A stretch of DNA of 50,984 nt, taken from the NCBI GenBank assembly GCA_003280225.1, contig QCFO01000013.1:1-50984 (forward strand), given 5' to 3'. The translations under genes were made by a program, and so were the position numbers. Under the pieces are notes generated by a model, which did no database searches, had not been told where the DNA came from, and saw nothing but the letters and a program-made list of their open reading frames with translations. This document shows positions 1-9,181 of this stretch, piece after piece (position 1 is the first letter of the stretch; every line of letters starts with the position of its first letter). The DNA is from Prochlorococcus sp. AG-363-K07. Lineage in GTDB: Bacteria; Cyanobacteriota; Cyanobacteriia; PCC-6307; Cyanobiaceae.

Positions 1-48
1 AATTGAACAAAATTTCAGGGAAACGATGCTATAAAGTCCCAAAAATTA

Positions 49-540
49 CTATGAGGCCTTAGAAATATGGTCAAATTGTTCAGGGAGCCATCTTCGTAAG
101 TTCTGTCTGATCCTCCTCGGTGGTGGGGAGGTGTATTTCGACCGAGGAGAAAACATACTAGAAGAATCTTTATCAGAATCTTTTAAAATTGACTGACTTG
201 ATGAATCAACTATATCTTCAATAAAAGATTCCTTGTGGAGAACATTTTGACCTTTGGAGACTGGTTTTGCAGAAAGTAAGCCGCTGATTTTATCAACATT
301 ATCCTTCTCAACTGCTTCTTTTATTGGAGATATTCTACCTGGATCAAATTTGTAGGTGGCTTTATGTTGAAGATCCTGGAATGGGAATGAATCAAGCCCA
401 TACCTATGAACCCACAGTCCTTTTAATAAGGAAACATCCTTCATCAAATTAAGTTGAAAGGCTTCAACAATTTGACGACGAAGCTGATTTTTTCGGGAGG
501 AGCTATTGGATTCAGAGAAAGATTGGTTCACGGGATTCAA
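49..540 (-). CDS. Conserved-type hypothetical protein, 163 aa
   Basis: I do not recognise this protein. It is soluble in appearance, with no membrane segment or signal peptide. The N-terminal half contains a plausible folded part with aromatic residues (GLWVHRYGLDSFPFQDL, about residues 41-57). The second half is rich in Ser, Asp and Lys and ends in a basic Arg/Pro stretch (about 139-150). The start is TTG at 540, which overlaps the TGA stop of the upstream ABC-2 permease (TTGA), so translation is probably coupled to the exporter. A GTG three codons further in is an alternative start. The coupling suggests a link to the ABC exporter, but this is inference from position only. Confidence 0.7.
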   Translation of the reverse strand: MNPVNQSFSESNSSSRKNQLRRQIVEAFQLNLMKDVSLLKGLWVHRYGLDSFPFQDLQHKATYKFDPGRISPIKEAVEKDNVDKISGLLSAKPVSKGQNVLHKESFIEDIVDSSSQSILKDSDKDSSSMFSPRSKYTSPPPRRIRQNLRRWLPEQFDHISKAS

Positions 541-1391
541 GCCAGTTTTCGGTTTAAAAGTGGTCTAATTAAAACAAATAATGCAATAGAAAGTGCTGTC
601 AAAATCAAAAGGCATTGGATACCTGTCACTTCCCCATAAGGGGCATGAAGCACTACTGAATTCAGATTAAGAGGGCCTGCATAGGCTGCACGAATAGGTT
701 CTATTGCAAAGGTAAGGGGATTTATGGCTGCAAGCCAGCCCAACCAGCCAGGCATAAATGAAATAGGAGCCAAAGCAGTACTTGCAAACAAGAGAGGAAG
801 ATTCGCTACAAATATGACAGCTATTAGTTCTATATGCCCAGGTAGAGCAAATGCCATTCCAAGACTCAAAGCAGTCACTGCAAATACTAATAACAGTAGA
901 GTTAACAAAACCAGCAGCATTCCAATCAAGCCAGGCCATCCGTAACCAAGCAAGAAAGCCATCATCATTATGGCTATGCTCTGAACAAGACTTATAGATG
1001 TAATATAAATAACTGAGGCAAAAACAATTGAACTTCTACTAACTAAAGGAGCTACTAATAAACGATTTAAGAAGCCAAACTCCCTATCAAACATTACAGG
1101 CAAACCTGCATTCAAAGCACCACTAAAAGCAGTAAATACAATCAAGCCTGCTCCTAAGAATCTTCCATAGCTCATCCCGCCCGGAAGAAGTCCTGCAGGA
1201 GCATTAGAGAACAAAGCTCCGAACAAGACCAACCAAATTAATGGTTGAAGAATCCCAGCTATCAAGGTGGAAGGTCTCCTAAATAATTGTATAAATAGTC
1301 TTTTTGTCATTGCCAATATTTCTTGAATCCTCTCGGAATTTCGATTTAATTGATCAGAACTTTGCTGGGAAGCAGTAATAGGACTTGTCAT
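537..1391 (-). CDS. ABC-2 type exporter permease
   Basis: This is the membrane subunit of a DrrB-like ABC-2 exporter, expected in the cytoplasmic membrane. About six hydrophobic segments lie between residues 38 and 276. The ABC-2 landmark with a conserved Arg-Glu pair and a following Leu/Pro segment (FDREFGFLNRLLVAPL, about residues 101-116) couples to the ATPase. The late segment FMPGWLGWLAAINPLTF is also typical of the family. The 284-aa length is normal. The ATP-binding subunit lies 54 bp upstream on the same strand and a small unknown gene is coupled downstream. The substrate cannot be told from sequence. DrrB relatives move drugs or lipids. Confidence 0.9.
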   Translation of the reverse strand: MTSPITASQQSSDQLNRNSERIQEILAMTKRLFIQLFRRPSTLIAGILQPLIWLVLFGALFSNAPAGLLPGGMSYGRFLGAGLIVFTAFSGALNAGLPVMFDREFGFLNRLLVAPLVSRSSIVFASVIYITSISLVQSIAIMMMAFLLGYGWPGLIGMLLVLLTLLLLVFAVTALSLGMAFALPGHIELIAVIFVANLPLLFASTALAPISFMPGWLGWLAAINPLTFAIEPIRAAYAGPLNLNSVVLHAPYGEVTGIQCLLILTALSIALFVLIRPLLNRKLA

Positions 1392-1445
1392 TAGTTCAAG
1401 GGATAGATTAAAGAGAATAGAAAAAACACATCTTTTAGAAACTAG

Positions 1446-2462
1446 TTACCTCATGGCTCTCTTAGTTTCAAGCTTTACGTCTCGAATACCAGCGACCTCA
1501 AGCTCCGCATCCATAAGAGTCCGCCCAGTTGCTTGTAGATAAACATCATCCAAACTAGGTTGGCTATGAGCAAGAGCAAAAACATTAAATTGAGCACTTT
1601 TCAACTCATCTCTTAGACGAGGTAAAACATTCTCATTATCAACAACAAAATTCAAGCAAAACCCTTGAGCTCTATTAACCAATACTTCCCGCACTCCTTC
1701 AAGTCCTTCAAGTAGTTGTCTGACCTTCTCTGATTCATTCTCATCAGAAAATTCCCGAACTCTTAATGTGACACGATCTCCCCCTAACTGCTGTTTCAAG
1801 TCGCTAGGTATACCTTCAGCAATAACACGACCATCATCAATAATTGCCATCTGATTTGCCAGAGCTTCTACTTCTTCCAAATAGTGACTACTCAAAAGGA
1901 TTGTTGTACCTTGGGCCTGAAGTTCACGTAGCAAAGCCCAAATAACACTTCGACTCTCGATATCCAACCCTACAGTTGGTTCATCTAAAATTAAGAGTTC
2001 AGGTTGATGTAATAAACCTGATGCCAGATCAAGTCTTCTACGCATACCACCAGAAAAAGTTCCACAACGTCGGTCAATCCACTCACCCATATCTAACCTT
2101 TCAATCAGTTCAGCAATTCTTTTCTCTCTCTTTCCAGGTACCAAATGATAAAGATCTCCTTGAAGACGCAACAATTCACGACCTGTCAGAATCTTATCGA
2201 TAGAAACTTCTTGAGCTACATATCCCAACTTTTTCCTTGTAAGGCCAGGAAAACGAAGAACGTCTAAACCACCAAAATAGACTTGGCCTGAGTCAGGTGA
2301 TAACAGTGTACAAATAATTCTCAGGGTGGTGCTTTTACCAGCACCATTAGGTCCTAAAAGACCATAAAGACATCCTTTGGGTATTGTCAGACTTAACCCT
2401 TTCAGAGCCTTCACAGGCCCGTAGGATTTCACCAACTCCTTAAGTTCTATCAAATACATCAA
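1446..2462 (-). CDS. ABC exporter ATP-binding protein (DrrA-like)
   Basis: This is the ATPase subunit paired with the ABC-2 permease downstream. Walker A is GPNGAGKST at residues 37-45. The ABC signature FSGGMRRRLDLA and Walker B LLILDEPTVGLD follow at about residues 136-165, with the switch His in LLSSHYLEE. After the nucleotide-binding domain (about 1-220) there is a C-terminal extension of some 110 residues. This is typical of the DrrA/antibiotic-exporter subfamily of 330-340 aa proteins. The start is ambiguous between two adjacent ATG codons. The pair lies downstream of ctaB on the same strand with an 86-bp gap, so it may be partly co-transcribed with the heme A genes. Confidence 0.92.
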   Translation of the reverse strand: MMYLIELKELVKSYGPVKALKGLSLTIPKGCLYGLLGPNGAGKSTTLRIICTLLSPDSGQVYFGGLDVLRFPGLTRKKLGYVAQEVSIDKILTGRELLRLQGDLYHLVPGKREKRIAELIERLDMGEWIDRRCGTFSGGMRRRLDLASGLLHQPELLILDEPTVGLDIESRSVIWALLRELQAQGTTILLSSHYLEEVEALANQMAIIDDGRVIAEGIPSDLKQQLGGDRVTLRVREFSDENESEKVRQLLEGLEGVREVLVNRAQGFCLNFVVDNENVLPRLRDELKSAQFNVFALAHSQPSLDDVYLQATGRTLMDAELEVAGIRDVKLETKRAMR

Positions 2463-2548
2463 AGGTACGAAATTCCTTAAAGGATAATTGGAAATCTAAT
2501 AGTTAAAGTTATCTTCCTGAGAATTGTTTTGGGGCTTAAGTATTTTCT

Positions 2549-3550
2549 TCAGGTCAGAATTAGAGGACTATTCATCTGTGTAAGCAAAGCCATACCTTGC
2601 AGATCGAACTGAACAGCCATCGGTTGACGACTTATCACGAGAAGCAAGCATACTCCGAACATATAAAGAATAGACCACCTAAAAAGCCCCTTAGCACTAT
2701 TCAAATCTTCCGGAGAGGCTACCAATCTCCTGAACATTTGAAGCAAACGAGCATTAAATGGAATCAAGAGGAGGCCATACAACAAGCCTCCTTCAGGTAA
2801 AGCCCAAATACCAAGAATACTGATTAAAATCGTAGCCCAACCGTAGTGTGCAATCGCATCGGCAGTAAAAGATGGACCTTTGACAACTGGCAGCATAGGG
2901 ATACCTACCGAGGCATAGTCATCTTTCAACAGCAATGCCAAGGACCAAAAATGAGCAGGTGTCCAGACCATTACCAAAGCAAATAGCCACCATCCACTAA
3001 GACCAACATGTCCTGTTGCGGCAGCCGCTCCAACTAATGGGGGGATAGCCCCAGCTACGCCACCAAAAACAATATTCTTAGAAGTGCGAGGTTTTAAGAA
3101 AGCCGTATAAAGCAATACATAGCTACATAGCCCAAGCAAAGCCAAGCCAGCAGCTAAACAGTTCACACCGCCAACTAACAGAGCGGCAGCGGCAAGAGTA
3201 CATGAGATTGCTCCAGCAAAAACAAAGACAGGAGACAATCGACCTGATGGCAATGCTCTACCACTAGTCCGTTTCATTCGTCCATCTAAATCTTGCTCCC
3301 AAAGGCAATTCAAAGCACCAGCTGCTGCTGCTGCTAAAGCACCACCACCAAGAGTGCATGCCAATCTTGGTGAAGGCAAAGGCCAACCCTCACTTAATGC
3401 CATACCTCCAAGAGTAGTTGCCAGAAGTAGTGGTATCAGGCGCGGCTTTGCAACCTCCAGCCAAGCTGGAAGCTTGACAACCTTTCGAGAAGGAACTAAA
3501 TGCTCCCTCCCTAAATGAGTAGAAATTGTTTGAGGGGTTGCACTAACCAT
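2549..3550 (-). CDS. ctaB: Protoheme IX farnesyltransferase (heme O synthase)
   Basis: CtaB/CyoE adds a farnesyl group to heme b to give heme O, the first step toward heme A for cytochrome c oxidase. It is a polytopic UbiA-family prenyltransferase of 333 aa. The prenyl-diphosphate motif [20 protein letters not shown] (about residues 81-100) carries the expected Asp and Arg residues. The second family region [17 protein letters not shown] (about 207-223) is also present. The start overlaps the 3' end of ctaA by 8 bp, so the two heme genes form a tight operon. They diverge from the oxidase genes ctaCDE, which use the product. Confidence 0.95.
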   Translation of the reverse strand: MVSATPQTISTHLGREHLVPSRKVVKLPAWLEVAKPRLIPLLLATTLGGMALSEGWPLPSPRLACTLGGGALAAAAAGALNCLWEQDLDGRMKRTSGRALPSGRLSPVFVFAGAISCTLAAAALLVGGVNCLAAGLALLGLCSYVLLYTAFLKPRTSKNIVFGGVAGAIPPLVGAAAATGHVGLSGWWLFALVMVWTPAHFWSLALLLKDDYASVGIPMLPVVKGPSFTADAIAHYGWATILISILGIWALPEGGLLYGLLLIPFNARLLQMFRRLVASPEDLNSAKGLFRWSILYMFGVCLLLVISRQPMAVQFDLQGMALLTQMNSPLILT

Positions 3551-4502
3551 GACAGGGCTCCAAATGAGGTTGGGTCACAAGTAAAGAAGAAGTTCTTTCT
3601 TTGTATTGGGGTCTTCGAGAAATCAATGCTGACAAAAATGCAATTAAAAGAGCTGCTGCAAGCTGATGTAAAACTGTGATCAAAGGTTGATCTAAACCAA
3701 CTCGAACGGTCAAGAGACCTAGAAATATTTGAATAATAAGAATCCCCGAGATTGAAACCAAAAATGGCCATTGACTACGAGGCCAACCACCTACGTATAA
3801 AGATATAAAGACAAACAAAAGGACAAAACCAGTTACGAAAATTGCTGTTCCATGATGCAATGAAAGCCATTGGCAGGCTTGTCCTTGGGCCAAACATCTC
3901 TTCGCCGCCCATGTTGTAGCCATTCGACCACCCAAAAGACATTGACCAAATACAGCTAAAAGAGCACCAGAGCCAAAAATTCTCCACCAAAGTGGAGCAA
4001 CAAACCCGTAGGGAGAGAGCAATCTTTGAGTAAAGCCGCTCATTAATGCCACTAACGTTAGGCCTAACGCTAAATGACTTACTACAACACTTGAAGGCAA
4101 TAGATCCCAAACGGTTAAGGCTCCTAGAAGACCTTGAAAAGCAACCAACAGAACAAATAAGAATGAGAGCTTTGGAACCCATGAGGGGAACTCATGCCGC
4201 CAAAGAAATGTGGCGCCAAATTGAACGGTTAAGAAAATCCCAATCAAAAATGCATCTAGACGATGGAACCATTCCAGGAAAACCTTAAGGTTCATTTGAT
4301 GACCAGGAAGAAAAGAACCAAAACAAAGCGGCCAATCAGGACAAGCCAATCCTGCCTCCATAACTCTTGTCGCCCCCCCTACTACTACAAGAGCAATAAG
4401 AGCTACAACAAGGTGGGCAGCAAGCTGAGCTAAGCGGCGTTGCTTCAAAAAGAAAGTTGAAGAGTTCAAAGAATCAACAAAAACCTCTATCAAATAGATC
4501 AA
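3543..4502 (-). CDS. ctaA: Heme A synthase (COX15/CtaA family)
   Basis: CtaA oxidises the C8 methyl of heme O to the formyl group of heme A in the membrane. The 319-aa protein has about eight hydrophobic segments. It carries the family motif [19 protein letters not shown] (about residues 42-60), which includes a Cys pair, and His residues in [21 protein letters not shown] and LHQLAAA consistent with heme ligands. The N-terminal 20-25 residues are variable. It is the first gene of the ctaA-ctaB operon and is divergent from ctaC with 232 bp between the starts. Confidence 0.95.
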   Translation of the reverse strand: MIYLIEVFVDSLNSSTFFLKQRRLAQLAAHLVVALIALVVVGGATRVMEAGLACPDWPLCFGSFLPGHQMNLKVFLEWFHRLDAFLIGIFLTVQFGATFLWRHEFPSWVPKLSFLFVLLVAFQGLLGALTVWDLLPSSVVVSHLALGLTLVALMSGFTQRLLSPYGFVAPLWWRIFGSGALLAVFGQCLLGGRMATTWAAKRCLAQGQACQWLSLHHGTAIFVTGFVLLFVFISLYVGGWPRSQWPFLVSISGILIIQIFLGLLTVRVGLDQPLITVLHQLAAALLIAFLSALISRRPQYKERTSSLLVTQPHLEPCHG

Positions 4503-4734
4503 TTAATGCAAGGTAGCGATCAATCGGTTCAAGTCACCTTCTATTGAAGACTGCAACATTCGAATGGGGTGTTAAATCTCTCATCCCTGACAAAAGTAAA
4601 GCTTGACTCTTCAGATCACTAGAAAAAGTCTAATCAGGGGAAGAGGAGTTCATTAATTTCACTTCTACTTAACAATCTCTTTGTACACAAAAACGTTCTT
4701 CTCAATAGTCTAAAAAAACAATCGAAGATTTCTT
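4503..4734. promoter_or_regulatory. Divergent promoter region, ctaAB / ctaCDE
   Basis: This 232-bp gap separates two outward-facing operons that make one enzyme and its cofactor, so it must hold promoters for both. I see no NtcA-type GTA-N8-TAC site and no other operator I can name. A purine-rich GGGGAAGAGGAG lies near 4637-4648 but is too far from either start to be a ribosome binding site. No small ORF of note was found. Confidence 0.4.
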
Positions 4735-5562
4735 GTGTCGAAATCTACGGCTGCCTTGGCAATTGGATCAATCATAACCCTATGCCTTTTGGGGATATGG
4801 ATAGGTCAAAATGTAAATTTTTTGCCAGTGGATGCAAGTACTAACGCCACTGTCTATGACGAGTTATTTAAAGCTTTATTTAGTATTGGATCAATCCTAT
4901 TTTTTGGGATGGTTGGACTGGTTGTTTATAGCCTGGTTCGTTTTCGAAGAAAGCCTGGCGAGAAAGGTGATGGCCTAGCAATAGAAGACAACTTACCCTT
5001 AGAAATTCTTTGGACCGCTATTCCTACAATTGTGATTTTATTTGTAGGTCTATATAGCTATGACATATATGACCGTATGGGTGGCATGCAATCACTTCAG
5101 ACCAGTGCCCATCATGACCATCAAGAGATGGAATCCATACAGAAGATATGGGGAGGCATTGGTTCGGGATCGATTGACTCTACAAATAAGAACCTAAAAG
5201 ATTCAATTCCTATAGAAGTAACTGCTATGCAATTTGCATTCCTGTTTCATTACCCAGAAGGAGATATTCTCTCTGGAGAACTCCATGTCCCAGTAGACAA
5301 GCCTATCAGCATGAGAATGGAATCAAAAGATGTTATTCATGCTTTCTGGGTACCAGAATTCCGAATCAAGCAAGATGTAATACCTGGCCAGCCAACCATC
5401 TTGAATTTCACTCCCACTAAAACTGGTAAATACCCAATTATTTGCGCTGAGCTTTGCGGCCCTTACCATGGAGGCATGAGGTCAACAGTAGTAGTCGAGA
5501 ATGAAAATGACTACCAAGCGTGGCATGAAAAGAACTCAAAAGTAAGTGTCACAAGTTCATGA
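4735..5562 (+). CDS. ctaC: Cytochrome c oxidase subunit II
   Basis: Subunit II of the aa3-type oxidase takes electrons from cytochrome c or plastocyanin through the binuclear CuA centre. Two N-terminal membrane segments are seen (about residues 6-24 and 47-68, with part of a third near 93-107), followed by the cupredoxin domain. The CuA ligands are all present: His near residue 202 (VIHAFWVPEF) and the loop CAELCGPYHGGM at 237-248, giving C237, C241, H245 and M248. No C-terminal heme c motif is present. The start is GTG at 4735. The stop overlaps the ATG of ctaD by 4 bp (ATGA), so subunits are translationally coupled. Confidence 0.96.
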   Translation: MSKSTAALAIGSIITLCLLGIWIGQNVNFLPVDASTNATVYDELFKALFSIGSILFFGMVGLVVYSLVRFRRKPGEKGDGLAIEDNLPLEILWTAIPTIVILFVGLYSYDIYDRMGGMQSLQTSAHHDHQEMESIQKIWGGIGSGSIDSTNKNLKDSIPIEVTAMQFAFLFHYPEGDILSGELHVPVDKPISMRMESKDVIHAFWVPEFRIKQDVIPGQPTILNFTPTKTGKYPIICAELCGPYHGGMRSTVVVENENDYQAWHEKNSKVSVTSS

Positions 5563-7250
5563 CTATTTCCATCCCACCATCAAGTAGCGACCAATCAAAG
5601 AAGCTCCAACCTGAAGGTTGGCTTCGCTATTTTAGCTTTAGTCTTGATCACAAGGTTATTGGCATTCAATATTTAGTATGTGGATTTATTTTTTATCTAA
5701 TTGGAGGAGCCTTAGCTAGTGCAATTCGCATTGAGTTAGTAAGTCCTATTTCAGATTTCATGCCAAGAGATGTATACAATCAGGTTTTGACTCTACATGG
5801 AACAATAATGATTTTTCTTTGGATTGTTCCTGTAGTAAATGGTGCATTTGGCAATTATTTAATTCCCTTTTATGTGGGTGCCAGAGACATGGCATTTCCT
5901 CGTCTCAATGCAGTTGCCTTTTGGATGATTCCCCCTGCAGGATTATTACTAATAAGTAGTTATTTTATCAATGGTGCAGCCCAATCAGGCTGGACTGCAT
6001 ATCCACCTCTTAGTATTACCACACCAGCAGCAGGTCAACTTATCTGGATTTTAAGTGTTCTTCTTTTAGGCGGAAGTTCAATCTTTGGAGGTATCAATTT
6101 CATCGCCACTATTCTCAAACTACGAAGGCCTGGTCTTCGCCTTATGCAATTACCTATGTATTGCTGGGCAATATTAGGAACAAGTATTTTAGTAGTTTTA
6201 TCCACACCTGTTCTTGCAGGGACACTAGTTCTTTTAAGCTTCGATATAGTTGCCCATACTGGATTCTTCAACCCAACACTTGGTGGCAATGTAGTTGTTT
6301 ACCAACATTTGTTCTGGTTCTACTCCCACCCTGCTGTCTACATAATGGTCTTACCAGCTTTTGGCCTTGTTAGCGAAATACTTCCGGTTCATTCTAGAAA
6401 GCCACTATTTGGCTACACAACAATGGTGTACTCAATAATGGCCATTGTTGTTTTAGGGTTTCTTGTTTGGGCCCATCACATGTTCACAAGTGGAACACCT
6501 CCGTGGATGCGCCTCTTTTTCACAATCGCCACATCATTTATAGCTGTACCTACAGGAATAAAGTTCTTCAATTGGGTCGCCACTCTATGGGGAGGGAAAA
6601 TATCTATAAATTCGGCTGTGCTTTTCTCTTGTGGCTTTATTGTTAATTTTGTCCTAGGAGGAATAACTGGTGTAGCTCTAGCCCAAGTACCATTCGATGT
6701 ACATGCCCATGATACCTACTTTGTAGTTGCTCATTTTCATTACATTGTCTATGGAGGGTCTGTTTTTGTAATATTTTCTTCAATTTATCACTGGTACCCT
6801 AAATTCACTGGAAGAATGTTGAATGATTCCATTGGGAAGCTGCATTTCGCCTTAACGTTTATTGGGTTCAACCTATGTTTTGCCCCTCAACACTGGTTAG
6901 GTCTAAATGGTATGCCGAGAAGAGTGGCCGAATACGATCCGCAGTTCATTTTCTTCAACCAAATCAGCAGTGTTGGAGCACTAATTATGGCTATAAGTAC
7001 TTTACCTTTCTTATGGAACGTCATCAATAGTGCATTCACAGGGCCTTTAGCAGGAGACAACCCTTGGAGTGCTCTAACACCTGAATGGCTTACTAGTTCT
7101 CCACCTCCTATAGAGAATTGGGAAGGAGAAGCGCCATTAGTCAGCAAGCCATATGGATACGGAGAAAATCCTGAGAAACCCAATCTCACGTCAAATATTT
7201 TGTCCGACCAATCAAATAGTGACTCCGAGGAGGATGAAGTCAAAAAATGA
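5559..7250 (+). CDS. ctaD: Cytochrome c oxidase subunit I, A2-type
   Basis: This is the catalytic subunit carrying heme a and the heme a3-CuB site that reduces oxygen to water and pumps protons. It has about twelve membrane segments. The low-spin heme His is in VLTLHGTIMIF, the CuB region is WFYSHPAVY with H257 and Y261, the two further CuB His are in WAHHMF, and the heme ligands are in HDTYFVVAHFHYI. Helix VI has Y255-S256 in place of the Glu found in the mitochondrial-type HPEVY motif, which marks the A2 subfamily. The C-terminal 60 residues are polar and acidic. It overlaps both neighbours by 4 bp. Confidence 0.97.
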   Translation: MTISIPPSSSDQSKKLQPEGWLRYFSFSLDHKVIGIQYLVCGFIFYLIGGALASAIRIELVSPISDFMPRDVYNQVLTLHGTIMIFLWIVPVVNGAFGNYLIPFYVGARDMAFPRLNAVAFWMIPPAGLLLISSYFINGAAQSGWTAYPPLSITTPAAGQLIWILSVLLLGGSSIFGGINFIATILKLRRPGLRLMQLPMYCWAILGTSILVVLSTPVLAGTLVLLSFDIVAHTGFFNPTLGGNVVVYQHLFWFYSHPAVYIMVLPAFGLVSEILPVHSRKPLFGYTTMVYSIMAIVVLGFLVWAHHMFTSGTPPWMRLFFTIATSFIAVPTGIKFFNWVATLWGGKISINSAVLFSCGFIVNFVLGGITGVALAQVPFDVHAHDTYFVVAHFHYIVYGGSVFVIFSSIYHWYPKFTGRMLNDSIGKLHFALTFIGFNLCFAPQHWLGLNGMPRRVAEYDPQFIFFNQISSVGALIMAISTLPFLWNVINSAFTGPLAGDNPWSALTPEWLTSSPPPIENWEGEAPLVSKPYGYGENPEKPNLTSNILSDQSNSDSEEDEVKK

Positions 7251-7849
7251 CAACTCTTACTCAGAATGAGCAGTCATCCCAAGTAAAGCATGATCAAGAC
7301 TCCGAGCATGGTGACTACAGGATGTTTGGATTGGCAACTTTTCTAGTTGCTGATGCAATGACTTTTGCTGGCTTCTTTGCCGCCTATTTGACATACAAAG
7401 CTGTAAACCCACTCCTACCAGATGCTATTTATGAACTTGAATTGCCTCTGCCAACTTTAAATACGATTTTATTGTTGGTTAGCAGCGCAACCTTCCATCG
7501 AGCCGGGAAAGCCCTTCACTCTAACAATGCAGATCGATGCCAAAGATGGCTTCTTGTAACAGCAAGTCTTGGAATCGCATTCCTAGCAAGTCAAATGTTG
7601 GAATATTTCACACTGCCATTTGGTCTCACAGATAACGTTTTTGCAAGCACTTTCTATGCCCTCACGGGCTTCCACGGACTGCATGTAACACTTGGCGCAA
7701 TAATGATTTTGATCGTTTGGTGGCAGGCGCGTTCTCCTAATGGACGTATCACGGAGCAAAACACCTTCCCATTAGAAGCAGCAGAGCTTTACTGGCACTT
7801 CGTTGACGGCATTTGGGTCATTCTTTTTATCATCCTTTACCTGCTTTGA
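7247..7849 (+). CDS. ctaE: Cytochrome c oxidase subunit III
   Basis: Subunit III stabilises the oxidase complex in the membrane. The 200-aa protein has about five hydrophobic segments, the short form common in bacteria, compared with seven in the mitochondrial protein. Family landmarks are MFGLATFLVADAMTFAGFF near residue 26, ALTGFHGLHVTLGA (about 137-150) and the C-terminal AAELYWHFVDGIWVILFI. The ATG overlaps the ctaD stop. A GAGGAGG stretch lies about 14 bases upstream inside ctaD and may serve as its ribosome binding site. Confidence 0.96.
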   Translation: MTTLTQNEQSSQVKHDQDSEHGDYRMFGLATFLVADAMTFAGFFAAYLTYKAVNPLLPDAIYELELPLPTLNTILLLVSSATFHRAGKALHSNNADRCQRWLLVTASLGIAFLASQMLEYFTLPFGLTDNVFASTFYALTGFHGLHVTLGAIMILIVWWQARSPNGRITEQNTFPLEAAELYWHFVDGIWVILFIILYLL

Positions 7850-7916
7850 TCTAACAAATCTGTCAAGATGAACAAAAAGTTTCGACCAATTCCTTGCCAC
7901 AATTGAACTTACTCGT

Positions 7917-7939
7917 CAGAATTAATTTAATTAATTCTG
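7917..7939. promoter_or_regulatory. Inverted repeat abutting the cyAbrB gene start
   Basis: A perfect inverted repeat has 9-base arms (CAGAATTAA at 7917-7925 and TTAATTCTG at 7931-7939) around a 5-base spacer. It ends four bases before the ATG of the AbrB-family gene and takes the place where a Shine-Dalgarno sequence would be. No T-run follows, so it is a poor terminator for ctaE. An autoregulatory operator is the most likely role. A 5'-UTR hairpin affecting translation is the alternative. Confidence 0.5.
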
Positions 7940-7943
7940 GCAA

Positions 7944-8300
7944 ATGCTGGTCGGAAAAGAACTTCTTGACAAAGCCAGATCCTTAAGCAATCGTCCCGAG
8001 GATGAAATTGCTAGAGGATGTGGTTATGTAGGCCCAAGTGGAAGGGTTCTACGAAAAAGCTTTTATCGAGCTTTAGTAGAAGCAAAAGGGTACAAACTCC
8101 GCACTACCAACAGGCCAGGGACCAGATCAGCCCGTGGCAGGCAGGCGGAATTTCGCACGCGAGTTCACGGTAATGGGAACCTTCTAATTGGTCACGCATA
8201 TACCAAAAAGCTAGGACTTGAACCTGGGCAGGAGTTCCGAATCGACATTCGAAAAGAGTCTGGAGCAATCTTCCTAATGCCTATCGAATCAAAGAGCTAG
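7944..8300 (+). CDS. AbrB-family transcriptional regulator (cyAbrB)
   Basis: This is a cyanobacterial AbrB-like DNA-binding protein of 118 aa. The N-terminal part (KELLDKARSLSNRPEDEIAR) and the GYVGPSGRVLRKSFYRALV region are characteristic of cyAbrB proteins. The C-terminal half (about residues 63-115) holds the AbrB-like swapped-hairpin DNA-binding region, with RVHGNGNLLIGHAY and LEPGQEFRIDIRK. In this family members act as global regulators of carbon and nitrogen metabolism, often as repressors. The gene follows ctaE by 94 bp and is preceded directly by a 9+9 inverted repeat with no visible ribosome binding site, which suggests autoregulation. Confidence 0.9.
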   Translation: MLVGKELLDKARSLSNRPEDEIARGCGYVGPSGRVLRKSFYRALVEAKGYKLRTTNRPGTRSARGRQAEFRTRVHGNGNLLIGHAYTKKLGLEPGQEFRIDIRKESGAIFLMPIESKS

Positions 8301-8455
8301 GCATTTGGCTCCTTCTCAACTGAATAAAAAAGCATCTCTAATAATAGGTGCAACTCTTTGAGCTCTCAGTGTTCAAAGGGAATGTTTGGCTAGGAAAAAT
8401 TTCTCCTATTGCCTTAATACTCACTGACTAGCTTTGATTGAACTGGATTCACCCC

Positions 8456-9121
8456 CTAAATCCAGCCATGATCAGAGAGCCATGATTTAGAGACTTGTTC
8501 ATCTGGTTTAGAAGTATTCAAAAATAAATTTGAACCATCTTTCTTCAAAATCGACTCAGCGTATTTAGCCATCAAATCGGCTTCTAAGTTAACAAAACAG
8601 CCTACTTGTAAGTATTTCAAGGAGGTATTCATCCAAGTATGTGGGATTATCGCAATCCAAAACTTACAACCTTGTTCAGAAAAACCTCCAACAGTAAGAC
8701 TGATCCCATCAACAGTAACACTACCTTTTTTGCATATATATTTCCCAAAATCAGAATCCTCCCAACACAATTCCAACACCCAAGAATTATTGGATTCCTT
8801 GATTGAAATCACTTCACCAAGACCATCTACATGACCACTTACTAGATGCCCCCCTAACCGATCAGAAAGGCGCAATGCTCGCTCAAGATTGACCACTCCC
8901 CCTAGATTTGCCTTGGCTGCAAGGGTTGTTCGCTCTAAAGTCTCCTCGCTAACGTCGGCAATAAAACCATCTCCAGTCAATTTTGCAACAGTTAAGCAAA
9001 CCCCATCAACAGCAATACTTTCGCCAAGTTTCAAAGGGAATAAAGGTTGACAATCACCTATAGCAAGTCCTTCAGTCCGTCGACTGACCTTTCCAACCAA
9101 TTCAATCAAGCCAGTAAACAT
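8456..9121 (-). CDS. ribE: Riboflavin synthase, alpha chain
   Basis: Riboflavin synthase dismutates two 6,7-dimethyl-8-ribityllumazine molecules to riboflavin and a pyrimidine. I take the start at 9121, giving the family N-terminus MFTGLIELVG, because GGGAGAGG lies about 9 bases upstream of that ATG. An upstream in-frame ATG at 9154 would add 11 residues. The two lumazine-binding repeats are visible: the first has GESIAVDGVCLTV and ADVSEETLERT, the second has LVSGHVDGLGEV and GSVTVDGISLTV. In the second repeat the end is IAIIPHTWMNT. The gene diverges from the DUF151 gene over 60 bp. Confidence 0.95.
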   Translation of the reverse strand: MFTGLIELVGKVSRRTEGLAIGDCQPLFPLKLGESIAVDGVCLTVAKLTGDGFIADVSEETLERTTLAAKANLGGVVNLERALRLSDRLGGHLVSGHVDGLGEVISIKESNNSWVLELCWEDSDFGKYICKKGSVTVDGISLTVGGFSEQGCKFWIAIIPHTWMNTSLKYLQVGCFVNLEADLMAKYAESILKKDGSNLFLNTSKPDEQVSKSWLSDHGWI

Positions 9122-9181
9122 AAAAGTTGACCTCTCCCTAATTTCATTAGCCATAATCAGAGAATAAGTGGCGGAGGAACA

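Noticed and set aside
6887-7243. 118-codon minus-strand frame inside ctaD
   Set aside because: It lies fully within the clear subunit I gene and has no family features.
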